DNA from: Bradyrhizobium lablabi
GTDB taxonomy: Bacteria > Pseudomonadota > Alphaproteobacteria > Rhizobiales > Xanthobacteraceae
Reading direction: 5' to 3'
Assembly: GCF_018131005.1 (NCBI RefSeq)
Contig: NZ_JAFCJK010000007.1
Coordinates: 372,001 to 436,000, forward strand
DNA: 64,000 nt
The notes below the pieces were generated by a model. The model was not told the DNA's origin. It ran no database searches and was given only the letters and a program-made list of their open reading frames with translations. Position 1 is the stretch's first letter; the number at the start of each line of letters is the position of its first letter. The position numbers and the translations under genes are program-made. Positions 36,253 through 44,762 of the stretch are shown piece by piece.

Positions 36253-37416
36253 ATGATTCATCGGCTGATGGCGCTTGCGCCGGCCGCGCTTGCCGGCTTT
36301 TCCGTATTTGCAGCCCTGCCCGCCTCGGCCGAGGACATCAAGCTGCCGCCGACCATGGCCGTGACCGCTTACGATACCGGCACCGCCGGATTCAATATCG
36401 CGGTCGGCGTCGGCAAGATGATGAAGGATAAATACGGCACCGACGTCCGCGTGCTGCCGGCCGGCAACGACGTCGCGCGGCTCGCGCCACTGCGCGCCAA
36501 GCGCGCGGTCTCCTCGGCGATGGGATCGGGCACCTACTTTGCACAGGAAGGCGTGTTCGAATTCGGTGCCAAGGAATGGGGCCCGCAGGCGCTGCAGCTG
36601 CTGCTCTCCTCCGTCGACTGCAATTGCGGCTCGCTCGGCGTCGCGGCCGACGCGGGGGTCAAGGAGATCAAGGATCTCAAGGGCAAGCGCGTCGGCTTCG
36701 TGGTCGGCTCACCGGCGTTGAACCAGAATTCGCTCGCGGTGCTCGCCTTCGGCGGCCTCACCCAGAACGACGTCAAGGTCGTCGAGTTCGCAAGCTACGG
36801 CGCGATGTGGAAAGGCCTGATCAACAACGACACCGACGCCGCGTTCGGCACCACCATCACCGGCCCGGCCAAGGAAGCCGAGACCTCGCCTCGCGGCCTG
36901 GTGTGGCCCCCGCTGCCGGCCAAGGACAAGGAAGGCTGGGCGCGGATGCGGAAGGTCGGCTCGTTCTTTTTCCCGCAGCTCGCCACCTGTGGCGCCGGCA
37001 TCTCTGCGGACAAGCCGGTTGAGCTCGGCAACTATCCTTATCCGATCTTCGTCGCCTACGCGTCGCAGCCGGCCGATCAGATCTACGCCATCACCAAGGC
37101 GATGATCGTGAACTACGACGCCTACAAGGACTCCGCGCCCGGTGCCGGCGGCTTGGCCGCCGACCGGCAGACCAAAAACTGGGTGGTGCCCGTGCATCCT
37201 GGCGCCGTAAAGGCGCTGAAGGAGGCCGGCCAGTGGACCGCCGAACAGGACGCCTACAACAATGCGCTCTACAAGCGACAGGAGGTGCTGGCGGCGGCCT
37301 GGGCCGACTACGGCAAGTCCAATCCGCCAGCAGACGAAAAGGCCTTCCTCGACGGCTGGATGAAGGCGCGCGCGGCCGCGCTGACAAAGGGCAATATGCC
37401 GAACGGCTTTGAGTAA
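36253..37416 (+). CDS. TAXI-family TRAP transporter solute-binding protein
   Basis: 387 residues from ATG 36253, with AAGGGAGGGA immediately upstream. A signal peptide ends near residue 26 (LPASA-ED). The TAXI pattern is visible: AYDTGTAGFNIAVGVGKMMK, VRVLPAGNDVARLAPLRA, GKRVGFVVGSPALNQNSLAV. It captures an organic acid or similar solute in the periplasm for the fused TRAP permease encoded 47 bases downstream. The adjacent carboxylase parts suggest the solute is metabolised as a CoA ester; this is inference. Confidence 0.9.
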   Translation: MIHRLMALAPAALAGFSVFAALPASAEDIKLPPTMAVTAYDTGTAGFNIAVGVGKMMKDKYGTDVRVLPAGNDVARLAPLRAKRAVSSAMGSGTYFAQEGVFEFGAKEWGPQALQLLLSSVDCNCGSLGVAADAGVKEIKDLKGKRVGFVVGSPALNQNSLAVLAFGGLTQNDVKVVEFASYGAMWKGLINNDTDAAFGTTITGPAKEAETSPRGLVWPPLPAKDKEGWARMRKVGSFFFPQLATCGAGISADKPVELGNYPYPIFVAYASQPADQIYAITKAMIVNYDAYKDSAPGAGGLAADRQTKNWVVPVHPGAVKALKEAGQWTAEQDAYNNALYKRQEVLAAAWADYGKSNPPADEKAFLDGWMKARAAALTKGNMPNGFE

Positions 37417-37463
37417 AAGCTGTTAGTCTGCCGCAAAACGCGAACAGCGTCGGGGGAAGCGTG

Positions 37464-39515
37464 ATGTCCGATAGCGCGGCCGCGCCTGCCAGGAAGGTCG
37501 AGTTCGAGGATCCCCATGCGGGCCTCGGCAATCTGCAGGAGGCCGAGGTCACGCGCGTGCGCACCTTGCGCGGTTTTTGGCGCTGGGCGCTGGTGGCTGC
37601 GACCGCAGCAACCATCCTGCTCTGTATCAACCAGCAATTCTCGCTGCGCTTCTTTATCGGGTACACTCAGCTCAACACTGAATATTTCTATCTGCTGATC
37701 GCGCTGATGCTGCCCTTCACGTTCCTGATCTTCCCGGGAACGGGGACCGCACCGCTGAACCGCATTCCATGGTACGATCTCGTGCTATCAGCGGCGACCT
37801 TCGGCGCCTCGATCTGGCTGATGCTCAACGTGCGCAAGGCCGCGCAATTCGGCTGGGAGTCCGACGGCGCACCGCAGAATGTCATCGTCGCAGGCCTGGT
37901 GATGTGGGCGATGTTGATGGAGGCGCTGCGCCGGACCGGCGGCTGGAGCCTCTTGCTCAGCGTGCTGCCGTTCACCGTCTATCCAATGTTTGCCGAAGCC
38001 AAATGGCTCGGGCCATTCAGGGGCTCGCAACTCACGCTCGACCAGACCACGGCCTATCACGTGCTGTCGGGCGAGAGCCTGCTCGGCATCCCGATCCAGG
38101 CCTTCGCCGACACCGTGATCGGCTTCCTCGTGTTCGGCACCGCGCTGATGATGACCGGCGCCGGAAAATTCTTCATCAACCTCGCCTTCGCGCTGTGCGG
38201 CACCTTCCGCGGCGGCGCGGCCAAGGTGTGCATCTTCGCGAGCGGCCTGCTCGGCATGATGTCGGGGTCGATCATCTCCAACGTGCTCACCGCCGGCACC
38301 ATGACCATCCCGGTCATGAAGAAGAGCGGCTTCCGCGCGTCCTATGCCGGCGCGATCGAGGCCTGCGCCTCGACCGGCGCGGTGCTGGCGCCGCCGGTGA
38401 TGGGCGCCACTGCATTCGTGATCGCGCAGTTCCTCAACATCAGCTACGCCGAGGTCGCGGTCGCCGCGATCATCCCGGCCGCGCTCTACTACATCGGCCT
38501 CTTCATGCAGGTCGATTCCTACGCCGCACGTCACGGGCTGAAGGGCATTCCGCGCGCCGAGTTGCCGCGGGTGATGGATACGATCAAGGCCGGCTGGTAC
38601 TACGTCTTCGTCATCGCGCTGTTGATCGTGATGCTGCTCTACTTCAAACGCGAGAGCCACGCGCCGTTCTATGCGACTGCGCTGCTCCTGGTGCTGAACC
38701 AGGTCTTCTCCAAGGACACGCGCTGGACGCTCGCGACCATCGCCAAATTCCTCGAGGTCAACGGCCGCACGTTTGTCGAGCTGGTCGGCATCCTCGCCGG
38801 GTGCGGCCTCCTGATCGGCGCCTTCTCGATGACCGGAGTGGTCTCGAGCCTCGCCAATGACCTGCTGACACTGGCCGGCGACAATGCGTTCCTGTTGCTG
38901 GCGATGTGCGCTTTCACCAGCCTGATACTCGGTCTCGGACTGACGACGACCGCCTGCTACATCTTCCTCGCCATCCTGGTCGCGCCCGCTCTCGAGAAGC
39001 TCGGGCTCAACCGGATGGCGGTGCACATGTTCATCTTCTACTGGGGCATGCTGTCGTCGATCACGCCGCCGGTCGCGATCGCCTCCTTCGCCGCCGCCGG
39101 CATCGCCGGCTCGCCCGCGATGAAGACCGGATGGGAATCGATGTGGGTCGGCAGCATCATCTATTTCATCCCGTTCTTCTTCGTGCTGAACCCGGCGCTG
39201 GTGTTGCAGGGGCCAACCCCCTATCTCGCAGGCCTCGGCCTGATGGCGCTCGCGGCGTTCGGCACGCTGTTCATCTGCGGCGGCATCCAGGGCTATCAGG
39301 CCTTCGTCGGTGACCTCCGCGGCACGGGGGCTCTGGAATGGCCGCTGCGGGTGCTGCTGGTGATCGGCGGCTTCGTGATCGCGACGCCCGGAGGCGGGAT
39401 CATGCCGCTGTCACAGATGCAGGTGACGCTGCTGGGACTGGCGATCCTTGCACCCACCGTTCTGATCGCCCTCGTGCAGGTTCGCCGTCAGGCACTGGTT
39501 CCGAATGTGTCATAG
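37464..39515 (+). CDS. Fused TRAP transporter permease (small plus large subunit)
   Basis: 683 residues from ATG 37464, just after a possible GTG, with GGGGGAAG upstream. An N-terminal four-helix part corresponds to the DctQ-like subunit, and the rest is the DctM-like channel. TRAP features include FASGLLGMMSGSIISNVLTA, ACASTGAVLAPPVMGATAFV and MFIFYWGMLSSITPPVAIAS. Fused permeases of this kind pair with TAXI binding proteins, here the gene just upstream. Transport is driven by Na+ or H+. Substrate unknown. Confidence 0.92.
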   Translation: MSDSAAAPARKVEFEDPHAGLGNLQEAEVTRVRTLRGFWRWALVAATAATILLCINQQFSLRFFIGYTQLNTEYFYLLIALMLPFTFLIFPGTGTAPLNRIPWYDLVLSAATFGASIWLMLNVRKAAQFGWESDGAPQNVIVAGLVMWAMLMEALRRTGGWSLLLSVLPFTVYPMFAEAKWLGPFRGSQLTLDQTTAYHVLSGESLLGIPIQAFADTVIGFLVFGTALMMTGAGKFFINLAFALCGTFRGGAAKVCIFASGLLGMMSGSIISNVLTAGTMTIPVMKKSGFRASYAGAIEACASTGAVLAPPVMGATAFVIAQFLNISYAEVAVAAIIPAALYYIGLFMQVDSYAARHGLKGIPRAELPRVMDTIKAGWYYVFVIALLIVMLLYFKRESHAPFYATALLLVLNQVFSKDTRWTLATIAKFLEVNGRTFVELVGILAGCGLLIGAFSMTGVVSSLANDLLTLAGDNAFLLLAMCAFTSLILGLGLTTTACYIFLAILVAPALEKLGLNRMAVHMFIFYWGMLSSITPPVAIASFAAAGIAGSPAMKTGWESMWVGSIIYFIPFFFVLNPALVLQGPTPYLAGLGLMALAAFGTLFICGGIQGYQAFVGDLRGTGALEWPLRVLLVIGGFVIATPGGGIMPLSQMQVTLLGLAILAPTVLIALVQVRRQALVPNVS

Positions 39516-39629
39516 GCCGTTGGTTTGCTGGCCTCCGTTTCGGCCCAACGGAAGGAAGCGGCTACGCAAAGCAGAGCAGGAAGTATCGGGGATCGACCAG
39601 CATGCCTGGATGGCTCACGACATCCATCG

Positions 39630-40082
39630 TCAGCGCTTCACCCCTTTTGGCAGCACGGCCCAGTAGCGGCGGCCATTGGTTCTCGGATCGGAATTGTCGC
39701 TTGTAGAGAATACGATGTATTTGGCCGTGCGCCACTCCGTGTCCTCATAGACGTTGAGGAAGTTGAAGCGACCCTGACCGGCGTTCTGGACGTCCGCGCG
39801 CGAACTGCGCGGAAACTCCAGAGGCGTTGTGCCCTCGTAGAGCAGGATCGGCGAGCCCTGCTGCTTTGCGTCCGCGTCAACATAGTCGCCCAAGAGATAC
39901 GTCATCGTCTTGTATGCAAACCCACCATCAGGCGCCGCTCTCACGATCAGCTCGACAACGGCCCCCGGAGGCCGGGGATCAGGCGTGTAGCCGCTTCCCA
40001 TCCATAAGGCCACCGGAAGGTACGCGCCGACTATGGCAAGGCAGGCGACCATGACCTTGAGACTGCAGGATGACTTCAGCAT
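39630..40082 (-). CDS. Membrane-anchored or exported protein, unknown function
   Basis: 150 residues. One hydrophobic segment at residues 8-29 (KVMVACLAIVGAYLPVALWM) serves as signal anchor or uncleaved signal. The rest is a soluble domain with beta-strand character (VVELIVRAAPDGGFAYKTMT; TEWRTAKYIVFSTSD) ending PKGVKR. I do not recognise a family. It is the last gene of an apparent operon with a 48-residue membrane peptide (12-base gap) and a methyltransferase. Confidence 0.62.
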   Translation of the reverse strand: MLKSSCSLKVMVACLAIVGAYLPVALWMGSGYTPDPRPPGAVVELIVRAAPDGGFAYKTMTYLLGDYVDADAKQQGSPILLYEGTTPLEFPRSSRADVQNAGQGRFNFLNVYEDTEWRTAKYIVFSTSDNSDPRTNGRRYWAVLPKGVKR

Positions 40083-40094
40083 GCTGCGTCAATC

Positions 40095-40241
40095 TCACCG
40101 CTTGCCATAGTTGTTGACGTAACATTTTGGAAAGCACTCGGCACGGCCGAGGTCGGGATGCAGCATTTCCTTTGCCAGCCAGCCCGCGGTGGACAGAACA
40201 GCAAGCACAATGAGGATCCAGGGATAGGTCGGCTTATACAT
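40095..40241 (-). CDS. 48-residue single-span membrane protein
   Basis: A short gene not obvious from length alone. It reads MYKPTYPWILIVLAVLSTAG, then WLAKEMLHPDLGRAECFPKC and YVNNYGKR. One transmembrane helix (about 7-22) is followed by a short C-terminal tail with a CFPKC pair. The start lies six bases after the methyltransferase stop and the stop 12 bases before the next start, so it fits neatly between operon partners. A tight fit and membrane-protein composition support it; function unknown. Confidence 0.55.
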   Translation of the reverse strand: MYKPTYPWILIVLAVLSTAGWLAKEMLHPDLGRAECFPKCYVNNYGKR

Positions 40242-40247
40242 TCAGAC

Positions 40248-41069
40248 TCACTCGGGAACGGCAATAATGCGGCCCTTCACGGCAAACAGGTCATCGGCAT
40301 GATATCGCGAAAATTGCGGTGCGGGAACCAGGCCGGGCGGAACAATCCCGGCAACCGAGCTCTCCTCTATGATCCTGAACCCGGCTTCGCGAAACAGCCG
40401 CAAATAGTCACTGTGCCGCAGGCGGTTCACATACTGCCTTCCGTTGTTGTAGGGCCGCCACTCTTCATCCGAATATCGCAAGAAATTCAAACGCGACACC
40501 GACGAATCCGATCGCGCGTAGTGGTCACTATAGTCGATCGAATGCGTCGTCAGCTTGCGGGTGACGCTCCGAAGTGCCGCAAGCAGATTGACAAGCTGAT
40601 CCAGCGGCACGTGCTCCAGAACCTCGTTCGAGCAGGAACAGTCTACAGTAGCATCGCTTTGAGTGACGAGATGCGGGGCGAGATAGGTGACGCCCAAACG
40701 CTTCAGATCTTCCCAGGTATGTAGTTCGCGCTTGTCCGACAGAACATGCTCCGCAGCGTGTCGAACGAGATCGAGCTTCGCCAGGCGCTCGACATCGCTG
40801 GCGACGACTTCCCTCACCCCCAGCTGCCGCAGCGCGAGCGGCACTGCCAGGTCGCGCCCAGCGCCGATTTCGAGCACCCGATCCGGGGTTCCTCCAACGT
40901 GCCGCGCATAGTCCTCAGTCACGCGTCGGGCAACCGCGGCAAGAGCTTTGAGGCCTTCGGCACGGCGCGGCCAATTGCGCGTCACATGACGCTGAAGGAA
41001 GTAATGAGCGTGGCTCCCGCCGGGCAGTTCGAGCGCACGGAAAGCCAAAGCCTTGAGCCGCCAGTCCAT
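40248..41069 (-). CDS. Class I SAM-dependent methyltransferase
   Basis: 273 residues. Motif I is VLEIGAGRDLAVPLAL (about 66-81), the acidic ribose-binding end of strand 2 is VVASDVERL, and motif IV region CSCSNEVLEHVPLDQLVNLL matches the Methyltransf_11/23 group. The C-terminal part (FLRYSDEEWRPYNNGRQYVN, LFREAGFRIIEESSV) is typical of methyltransferases acting on sugars, lipids or polyketides. It is first in a three-gene operon with two small membrane-associated proteins, hinting at envelope glycan or lipid modification, which is inference. No glycosyltransferase is nearby. Confidence 0.8.
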   Translation of the reverse strand: MDWRLKALAFRALELPGGSHAHYFLQRHVTRNWPRRAEGLKALAAVARRVTEDYARHVGGTPDRVLEIGAGRDLAVPLALRQLGVREVVASDVERLAKLDLVRHAAEHVLSDKRELHTWEDLKRLGVTYLAPHLVTQSDATVDCSCSNEVLEHVPLDQLVNLLAALRSVTRKLTTHSIDYSDHYARSDSSVSRLNFLRYSDEEWRPYNNGRQYVNRLRHSDYLRLFREAGFRIIEESSVAGIVPPGLVPAPQFSRYHADDLFAVKGRIIAVPE

Positions 41070-41294
41070 GGCGGCGCAACCTATAGGGTAGGTTTACCCG
41101 GTGCAATCAAAAATGCTGCTCCTCCTGACGATCGTTGCGGCCGTACAGGATGACGTCATGTTCTCCGCCAGGGAAGTGCTGTCCGAATTGGTTGATTGCA
41201 GGTTGATGCCCGCTGGCGCATGGGTCAGTCAACATCATGCCGCGAGGCGAAAGCTCAGTTGCGCGCGCCCGGATTGCGTTGCACAAGAGAGGCG

Positions 41295-43154
41295 ATGAAA
41301 CAGTCGCCGCCTCCCGTCACCGCCACCACCGCGAACTGGACGAGTTCGAAGCCGCCCTTGCTGCGGTTTCTCCATGAATGCCACGCGGAGTTTCTGGCCG
41401 AGACCGGCGGCGCTGTCGCAAATTATATCCCGGAGCTCGGCAAGGCCGACCCTGCCCATTTTGGCATCAGCCTTGCGACCCTCGACGGGCATGTCTACGA
41501 GATCGGCGACACCAAGGTGCCCTTCACAATCCAGTCGATGTCGAAGCCATTCGTGTTCGCGCTGGCGCTCGACTCGCTCGGTGCCGGGCGGGTGGAGAGC
41601 GTGATCGGCGTCGAGCCGTCGGGCGATCCGTTCAATTCGATCCGGCTTAACGCCGAAAATCATCCGTTCAATCCGATGGTCAATGCCGGCGCGATCGCCT
41701 GCTCCGGCCTGATCCACGCAGCCAGGGGCAACGGCGCGTTTGAATGCATCCGCCAGGCGCTCGGCCGCTTCGCCGGCCGCGAGCTTGGCGTCGACGAGGC
41801 CGTCTATGCCTCCGAGAGCGCCACCGGCGACCGCAATCGTGCGATCGGCTATCTCTTGCGCAACAACAGCGTGATCACCGAGAACGTGCCGGCGGTGCTG
41901 GACGTCTATTTCCGCCAATGCGCGATCCTTGTCACCGCCCGCGACATCGCAGTGATGGCTGCGACGCTCGCCAACCGCGGCATCAATCCGGTGACTGGTG
42001 AGCAGGTGATGACGCCCTATGCGATCGCGCGCACGCTGTCGGTGATGACGTCGTCGGGCATGTACGATTTTGCCGGCGAATGGATCTACCGCGTAGGCAT
42101 CCCCGCCAAGAGCGGCGTCGGCGGCGGCATCCTGGCGGCACTGCCCGCACGCCTCGGGCTTGGCAGCTATTCGCCCAAGCTCGACAAGCACGGCAACAGC
42201 GTGCGCGGCATCAAGGTGTGCGAGGCACTGTCGGCGCATTACGACCTGCACATGCTCAACCGCAGCGACGACGCCCGCCACAGTATCATCGCCGACTACA
42301 ATATCGGCAAGAATCCGTCGCGGCGCGTGCGCCGTCCGCAGGAACAGGAAATTCTGGCAAAGCACTTCCAGGAGGTGCGCGTGATCGAGCTGGTCGGCAC
42401 GCTGTCGCTCTCCAATGTCGACTATGTCTCGCGGCGCCTTGCCGGCGGACTGCGTCCACAATTCGTGATCTTCGATCTGCGCCGCGTGACCGCGACCACG
42501 CGCGCGGGCGCCCGGCTAATCTCCGAAGCCTTCAAGGAGCTGGCCGAGCTCGGCGTCACCGTTATCCTCTCCGGTATCAAGCGGACATCGCGGGAGTGGA
42601 CGACGATCAGCGAGTGGACGGGCCGGCTGGGCAATATCAGGGATTTCTACCTGCTGGATGCCGCAATCGAATGGGCCGAGGATCAGATCGTCTACCGCTA
42701 TGGCGGCTCGATCGACTTCCTGGAGACCACCGAACTCTCCGAACAGCCGCTGCTGGCCGGCTTGACGGAGGAGGAATTGACCGACCTCGCTTCGCGCTGC
42801 GCGATCAGGACCTATCAGCCGAATGAGAAGATCATCGCGGCAGGCGATCCGGCCACCTCGCTGTTCTTCCTGCGCAGCGGCGTCGTCCACGTCACCCTGC
42901 CGGACGGCGTCCGTCTGGCGACCCTGACCGCCGGCACGGCGTTCGGCGAGATGGCGCTGCTGGAGCCGCAACGGTCTGCCGACGTGCTGACCGACATGTC
43001 GGCCACCGCCTACGAACTGCCGATCGCTGACTTCGCGCACTTCCGCAAGCAGCACCCGCGCGCTTGCGAGCTTATCATGCGCAACCTCGCGATGCTCCTG
43101 GCCAACCGCCTGATCCTTGCCAACGCAAAGGTGGATCTGCTGACGTCGACGTAG
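41295..43154 (+). CDS. glsA: Glutaminase A fused to STAS and cyclic-nucleotide-binding domains
   Basis: 619 residues from ATG 41295 with GAGAGG upstream. Residues about 25-310 are a serine-dependent glutaminase: TIQSMSKPFVFALALDS (Ser81-x-x-Lys84), NPMVNAGAIACSGLI, ATGDRNRAIGYLLRN, KSGVGGGILAALP. Residues about 358-460 are a STAS domain (VRVIELVGTLSLSNVDYV...), and about 480-619 a Crp-type cNMP-binding domain with the phosphate-binding cassette FGEMALLEPQRSADVL. Glutaminase converts glutamine to glutamate and ammonia; the added domains suggest allosteric control by a cyclic nucleotide. It ends at a strong hairpin. Confidence 0.92.
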   Translation: MKQSPPPVTATTANWTSSKPPLLRFLHECHAEFLAETGGAVANYIPELGKADPAHFGISLATLDGHVYEIGDTKVPFTIQSMSKPFVFALALDSLGAGRVESVIGVEPSGDPFNSIRLNAENHPFNPMVNAGAIACSGLIHAARGNGAFECIRQALGRFAGRELGVDEAVYASESATGDRNRAIGYLLRNNSVITENVPAVLDVYFRQCAILVTARDIAVMAATLANRGINPVTGEQVMTPYAIARTLSVMTSSGMYDFAGEWIYRVGIPAKSGVGGGILAALPARLGLGSYSPKLDKHGNSVRGIKVCEALSAHYDLHMLNRSDDARHSIIADYNIGKNPSRRVRRPQEQEILAKHFQEVRVIELVGTLSLSNVDYVSRRLAGGLRPQFVIFDLRRVTATTRAGARLISEAFKELAELGVTVILSGIKRTSREWTTISEWTGRLGNIRDFYLLDAAIEWAEDQIVYRYGGSIDFLETTELSEQPLLAGLTEEELTDLASRCAIRTYQPNEKIIAAGDPATSLFFLRSGVVHVTLPDGVRLATLTAGTAFGEMALLEPQRSADVLTDMSATAYELPIADFAHFRKQHPRACELIMRNLAMLLANRLILANAKVDLLTST

Positions 43155-43189
43155 GCGCTCCCTCATTCCCTTCCCGACTCTCTCATTCC

Positions 43190-43217
43190 CCTCTTCCCGC
43201 GCTTCCGCGGGAAGAGG
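43190..43217. terminator. Strong hairpin after glsA
   Basis: Perfect 12-base arms CCTCTTCCCGCG (43190-43201) and CGCGGGAAGAGG (43206-43217) close a four-base loop, 35 bases after the glsA stop. No T-tract follows. The motif also resembles a repeat common in Rhizobiales. Confidence 0.6.
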
Positions 43218-43264
43218 GTCAGGTGAGGGGCTCGTGCCGCAAAATAATTGACAGCTGGACTAGC

Positions 43265-43345
43265 GGAGTCTCCCCCTCACCCGGATCGCATTGCATGCGA
43301 ATCCGGCCTCTCCCCGCAGGCGGCCGCCGGCGGGGAGAGGCGAAG
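43265..43345. repeat. REP-like element with CCTCTCCCCGC hairpin
   Basis: CCCCCTCACCCGGATCGCAT and GAATCCGGCCTCTCCCCGC are followed by GCGGGGAGAGG. Arms CCTCTCCCCGC (43307-43317) and GCGGGGAGAGG (43330-43340) are perfect complements. It lies between the convergent glsA and CMD genes and could end both transcripts. Confidence 0.65.
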
Positions 43346-43351
43346 GAAAGT

Positions 43352-43879
43352 TCAGCTCACGACTTCCGTCACCGGCTGCAGGTCGATCTCGAAAGTCTCC
43401 AGGAATTTCGAGGTCATGATGTAGAAGCCCACCGAGAGCTGCAGCTCGATCAGGGCGGCCGGCGTCAATTTCGATGCGATCGTCTTGAAGGTCGCATCCG
43501 TAGGTTTCTTCAGCGAGACGATCTCATCGGTGAAGGCGAGCGCCGCGCGCTGCACTTCGTTGAAGCAGGTCGCAGCCTGCCAGTTTTCCAGCGCCTCGTT
43601 CTGCTCGTCAGTCACGCCGACGTTCTTGCCGATACGCCTGTGTGCGACGATCTCGTAGGGCGCTTCGCAAAGGATGCCGGTGCGGGTGATCGCAAGCTCG
43701 CGCACGACAGGATCGAGTTCGCCCTTGTGGCGGATCGCGCCACCGAGCCGGCAATACTGCTCAAAATAGCTCGGAGAATGCGCCATCATGCGGAAGATGT
43801 TGGCATTGCGGTTCTTGTCGAGAATCTCGCGGGTGCGCGGGTTCGCCTTTGCAGGATCGGAATATTCGATGCGGGCCAT
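43352..43879 (-). CDS. Carboxymuconolactone decarboxylase (AhpD-like) family protein
   Basis: 175 residues, all-alpha CMD fold. Family markers are VRELAITRTGILCEAPYEIVAHRRIGKNVG and FTDEIVSLKKPTDATF-type helices. In AhpD-like peroxidases the CxxC-x3-H motif is redox active; here the segment reads C-E-A-P-Y-E-I-V-A-H, so only one Cys remains and peroxidase function of the AhpD type is doubtful. It may be a decarboxylase-like or structural member. It is monocistronic, facing glsA. Confidence 0.8.
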   Translation of the reverse strand: MARIEYSDPAKANPRTREILDKNRNANIFRMMAHSPSYFEQYCRLGGAIRHKGELDPVVRELAITRTGILCEAPYEIVAHRRIGKNVGVTDEQNEALENWQAATCFNEVQRAALAFTDEIVSLKKPTDATFKTIASKLTPAALIELQLSVGFYIMTSKFLETFEIDLQPVTEVVS

Positions 43880-44228
43880 TTCCTAACCTTGATTGTGTTT
43901 GTTCGTGTCGGGGGCCAAAATACTAGAGCATTATCGGTTCTAATTGAATCAGAACCGAAGCTCTGGATTCTTGTTTTGACGCGTTTTCTTCACGCGGACC
44001 GGCATCCACTTCGCTCGGAAACGCTATGGGAGCCGGCTGTCGCGGGAGCAACACGACTGAGTCAAATTGCCGCCGCAATGCTATACAACTCTGGAATAGT
44101 CGATATTCGCTGAGTGGGGACTCATCAGAAGCGAATACTCGTCGCGGGGTGTTCCGAGTACAAAACCTGACCGTCTTGCGCGCAATTTTGCGCAACGACG
44201 GGCTATGCCCGAAGTCTAGGGAGAACGC
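43880..44228. other. Intergenic region with a repeat and inverted TTGCGC motif
   Basis: 349 bases. The first half is the dispersed repeat at 43923-44028. The second half is gene-free and contains TTGCGCGCAATTTTGCGCAA (about 44175-44194), whose TTGCGC/GCGCAA ends are inverted; it lies about 35 bases before the small gene at 44229 and could be an operator. Confidence 0.45.
43923..44028. repeat. TAGAGC...TTTTGACGCG dispersed repeat, copy 2
   Basis: Contains CTAGAGCATTATCGGTTCTA, then ATTGAATCAGAACCGAAGCT, CTGGATTCTTGTTTTGACGCG, TTTTCTTCACGCGGACCGG and CGCTCGGAAACGCTAT. GGTTCT and AGAACC form an internal hairpin. The second half aligns with the copy at 31815-31905. Confidence 0.78.
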
Positions 44229-44330
44229 ATGAAGGAAGCCACCAAGAGGGCTGCCTCGGAGGCGCTTGCGCAAATGCTGGCGGTGACGGCAATGCTCGTC
44301 ATCGCCAGCGTTATCTTTTACTGGCGATGA
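44229..44330 (+). CDS. 33-residue membrane peptide
   Basis: A short frame reading MKEATKRAASEALAQMLAVT, then AMLVIASVIFYWR. A basic N-terminus leads into one hydrophobic helix of about 17 residues ending in an aromatic-basic tail. GGGAGA lies six bases before the ATG, a good site. Such tiny single-span proteins exist but are hard to validate; the ribosome binding site and composition are the only support. Confidence 0.45.
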   Translation: MKEATKRAASEALAQMLAVTAMLVIASVIFYWR

Positions 44331-44402
44331 CATCCGCAACTGCGAGGGGCGAAGCGACAATCCAGTCAAGGTCTTGCGTGCTGGCCTGGATCGCCGAGCC
44401 CC

Positions 44403-44762
44403 TCACTTCGCTCTTGCAAAATATGGAACCAGCCGTCCGGCGAACTGGGTGAAGCGCACGGCGACCCTGTCGCCGATGGCGAGGTCACTGTCGCCATGCG
44501 CCATCATGCGGAACCCTTCCTCGGTGTCGACAAGAACGATGTTGTAGGGGACATGTGCCCGCGTCTCCGGCGTTGCAGCCCGGCAGACCAGCGAAGTCGC
44601 ATAGACGGTCCCTGCCCCGCTCGCGCGCTTCTCCGTCAGATCAGGCGAGCCGCAGGCTGCGCAAAAGCTGCGACAGAAATATTGCCGCGCGCCGCAGGTG
44701 TTGCAGGATTGATAGACAATCGCTTCGGCGCCCTTGGTCCAGCCCCCGCTCTCGCCGCTCAT
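44403..44762 (-). CDS. DUF35 / Zn-ribbon OB-fold protein
   Basis: 119 residues from ATG 44762, which overlaps the stop of the upstream thiolase-like gene (ATGA). The N-terminal zinc ribbon reads CNTCGARQYFCRSFCAACGS (two CxxC pairs, plus an extra Cys). The OB fold follows (GTVYATSLVCRAATPETRAH, VPYNIVLVDTEEGFRMMAHG). DUF35 proteins form complexes with thiolase-fold enzymes, for example ChsH2-type partners of Ltp2 aldolase and HMG-CoA synthase/thiolase complexes in archaea. Here the coupled partner is the thiolase-like protein directly upstream. Confidence 0.88.
   Translation of the reverse strand: MSGESGGWTKGAEAIVYQSCNTCGARQYFCRSFCAACGSPDLTEKRASGAGTVYATSLVCRAATPETRAHVPYNIVLVDTEEGFRMMAHGDSDLAIGDRVAVRFTQFAGRLVPYFARAK

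Noticed and set aside
41101..41298. 65-residue frame with a hydrophobic start just before glsA
   Set aside because: No ribosome binding site; it overlaps the glsA start and turns into Arg/Cys-rich out-of-frame text after about 20 residues.
43190..43340. Possible CRISPR-like array of alternating palindromes
   Set aside because: There are only two different hairpins with no repeated unit and spacer pattern; they fit terminators and a REP-like element.
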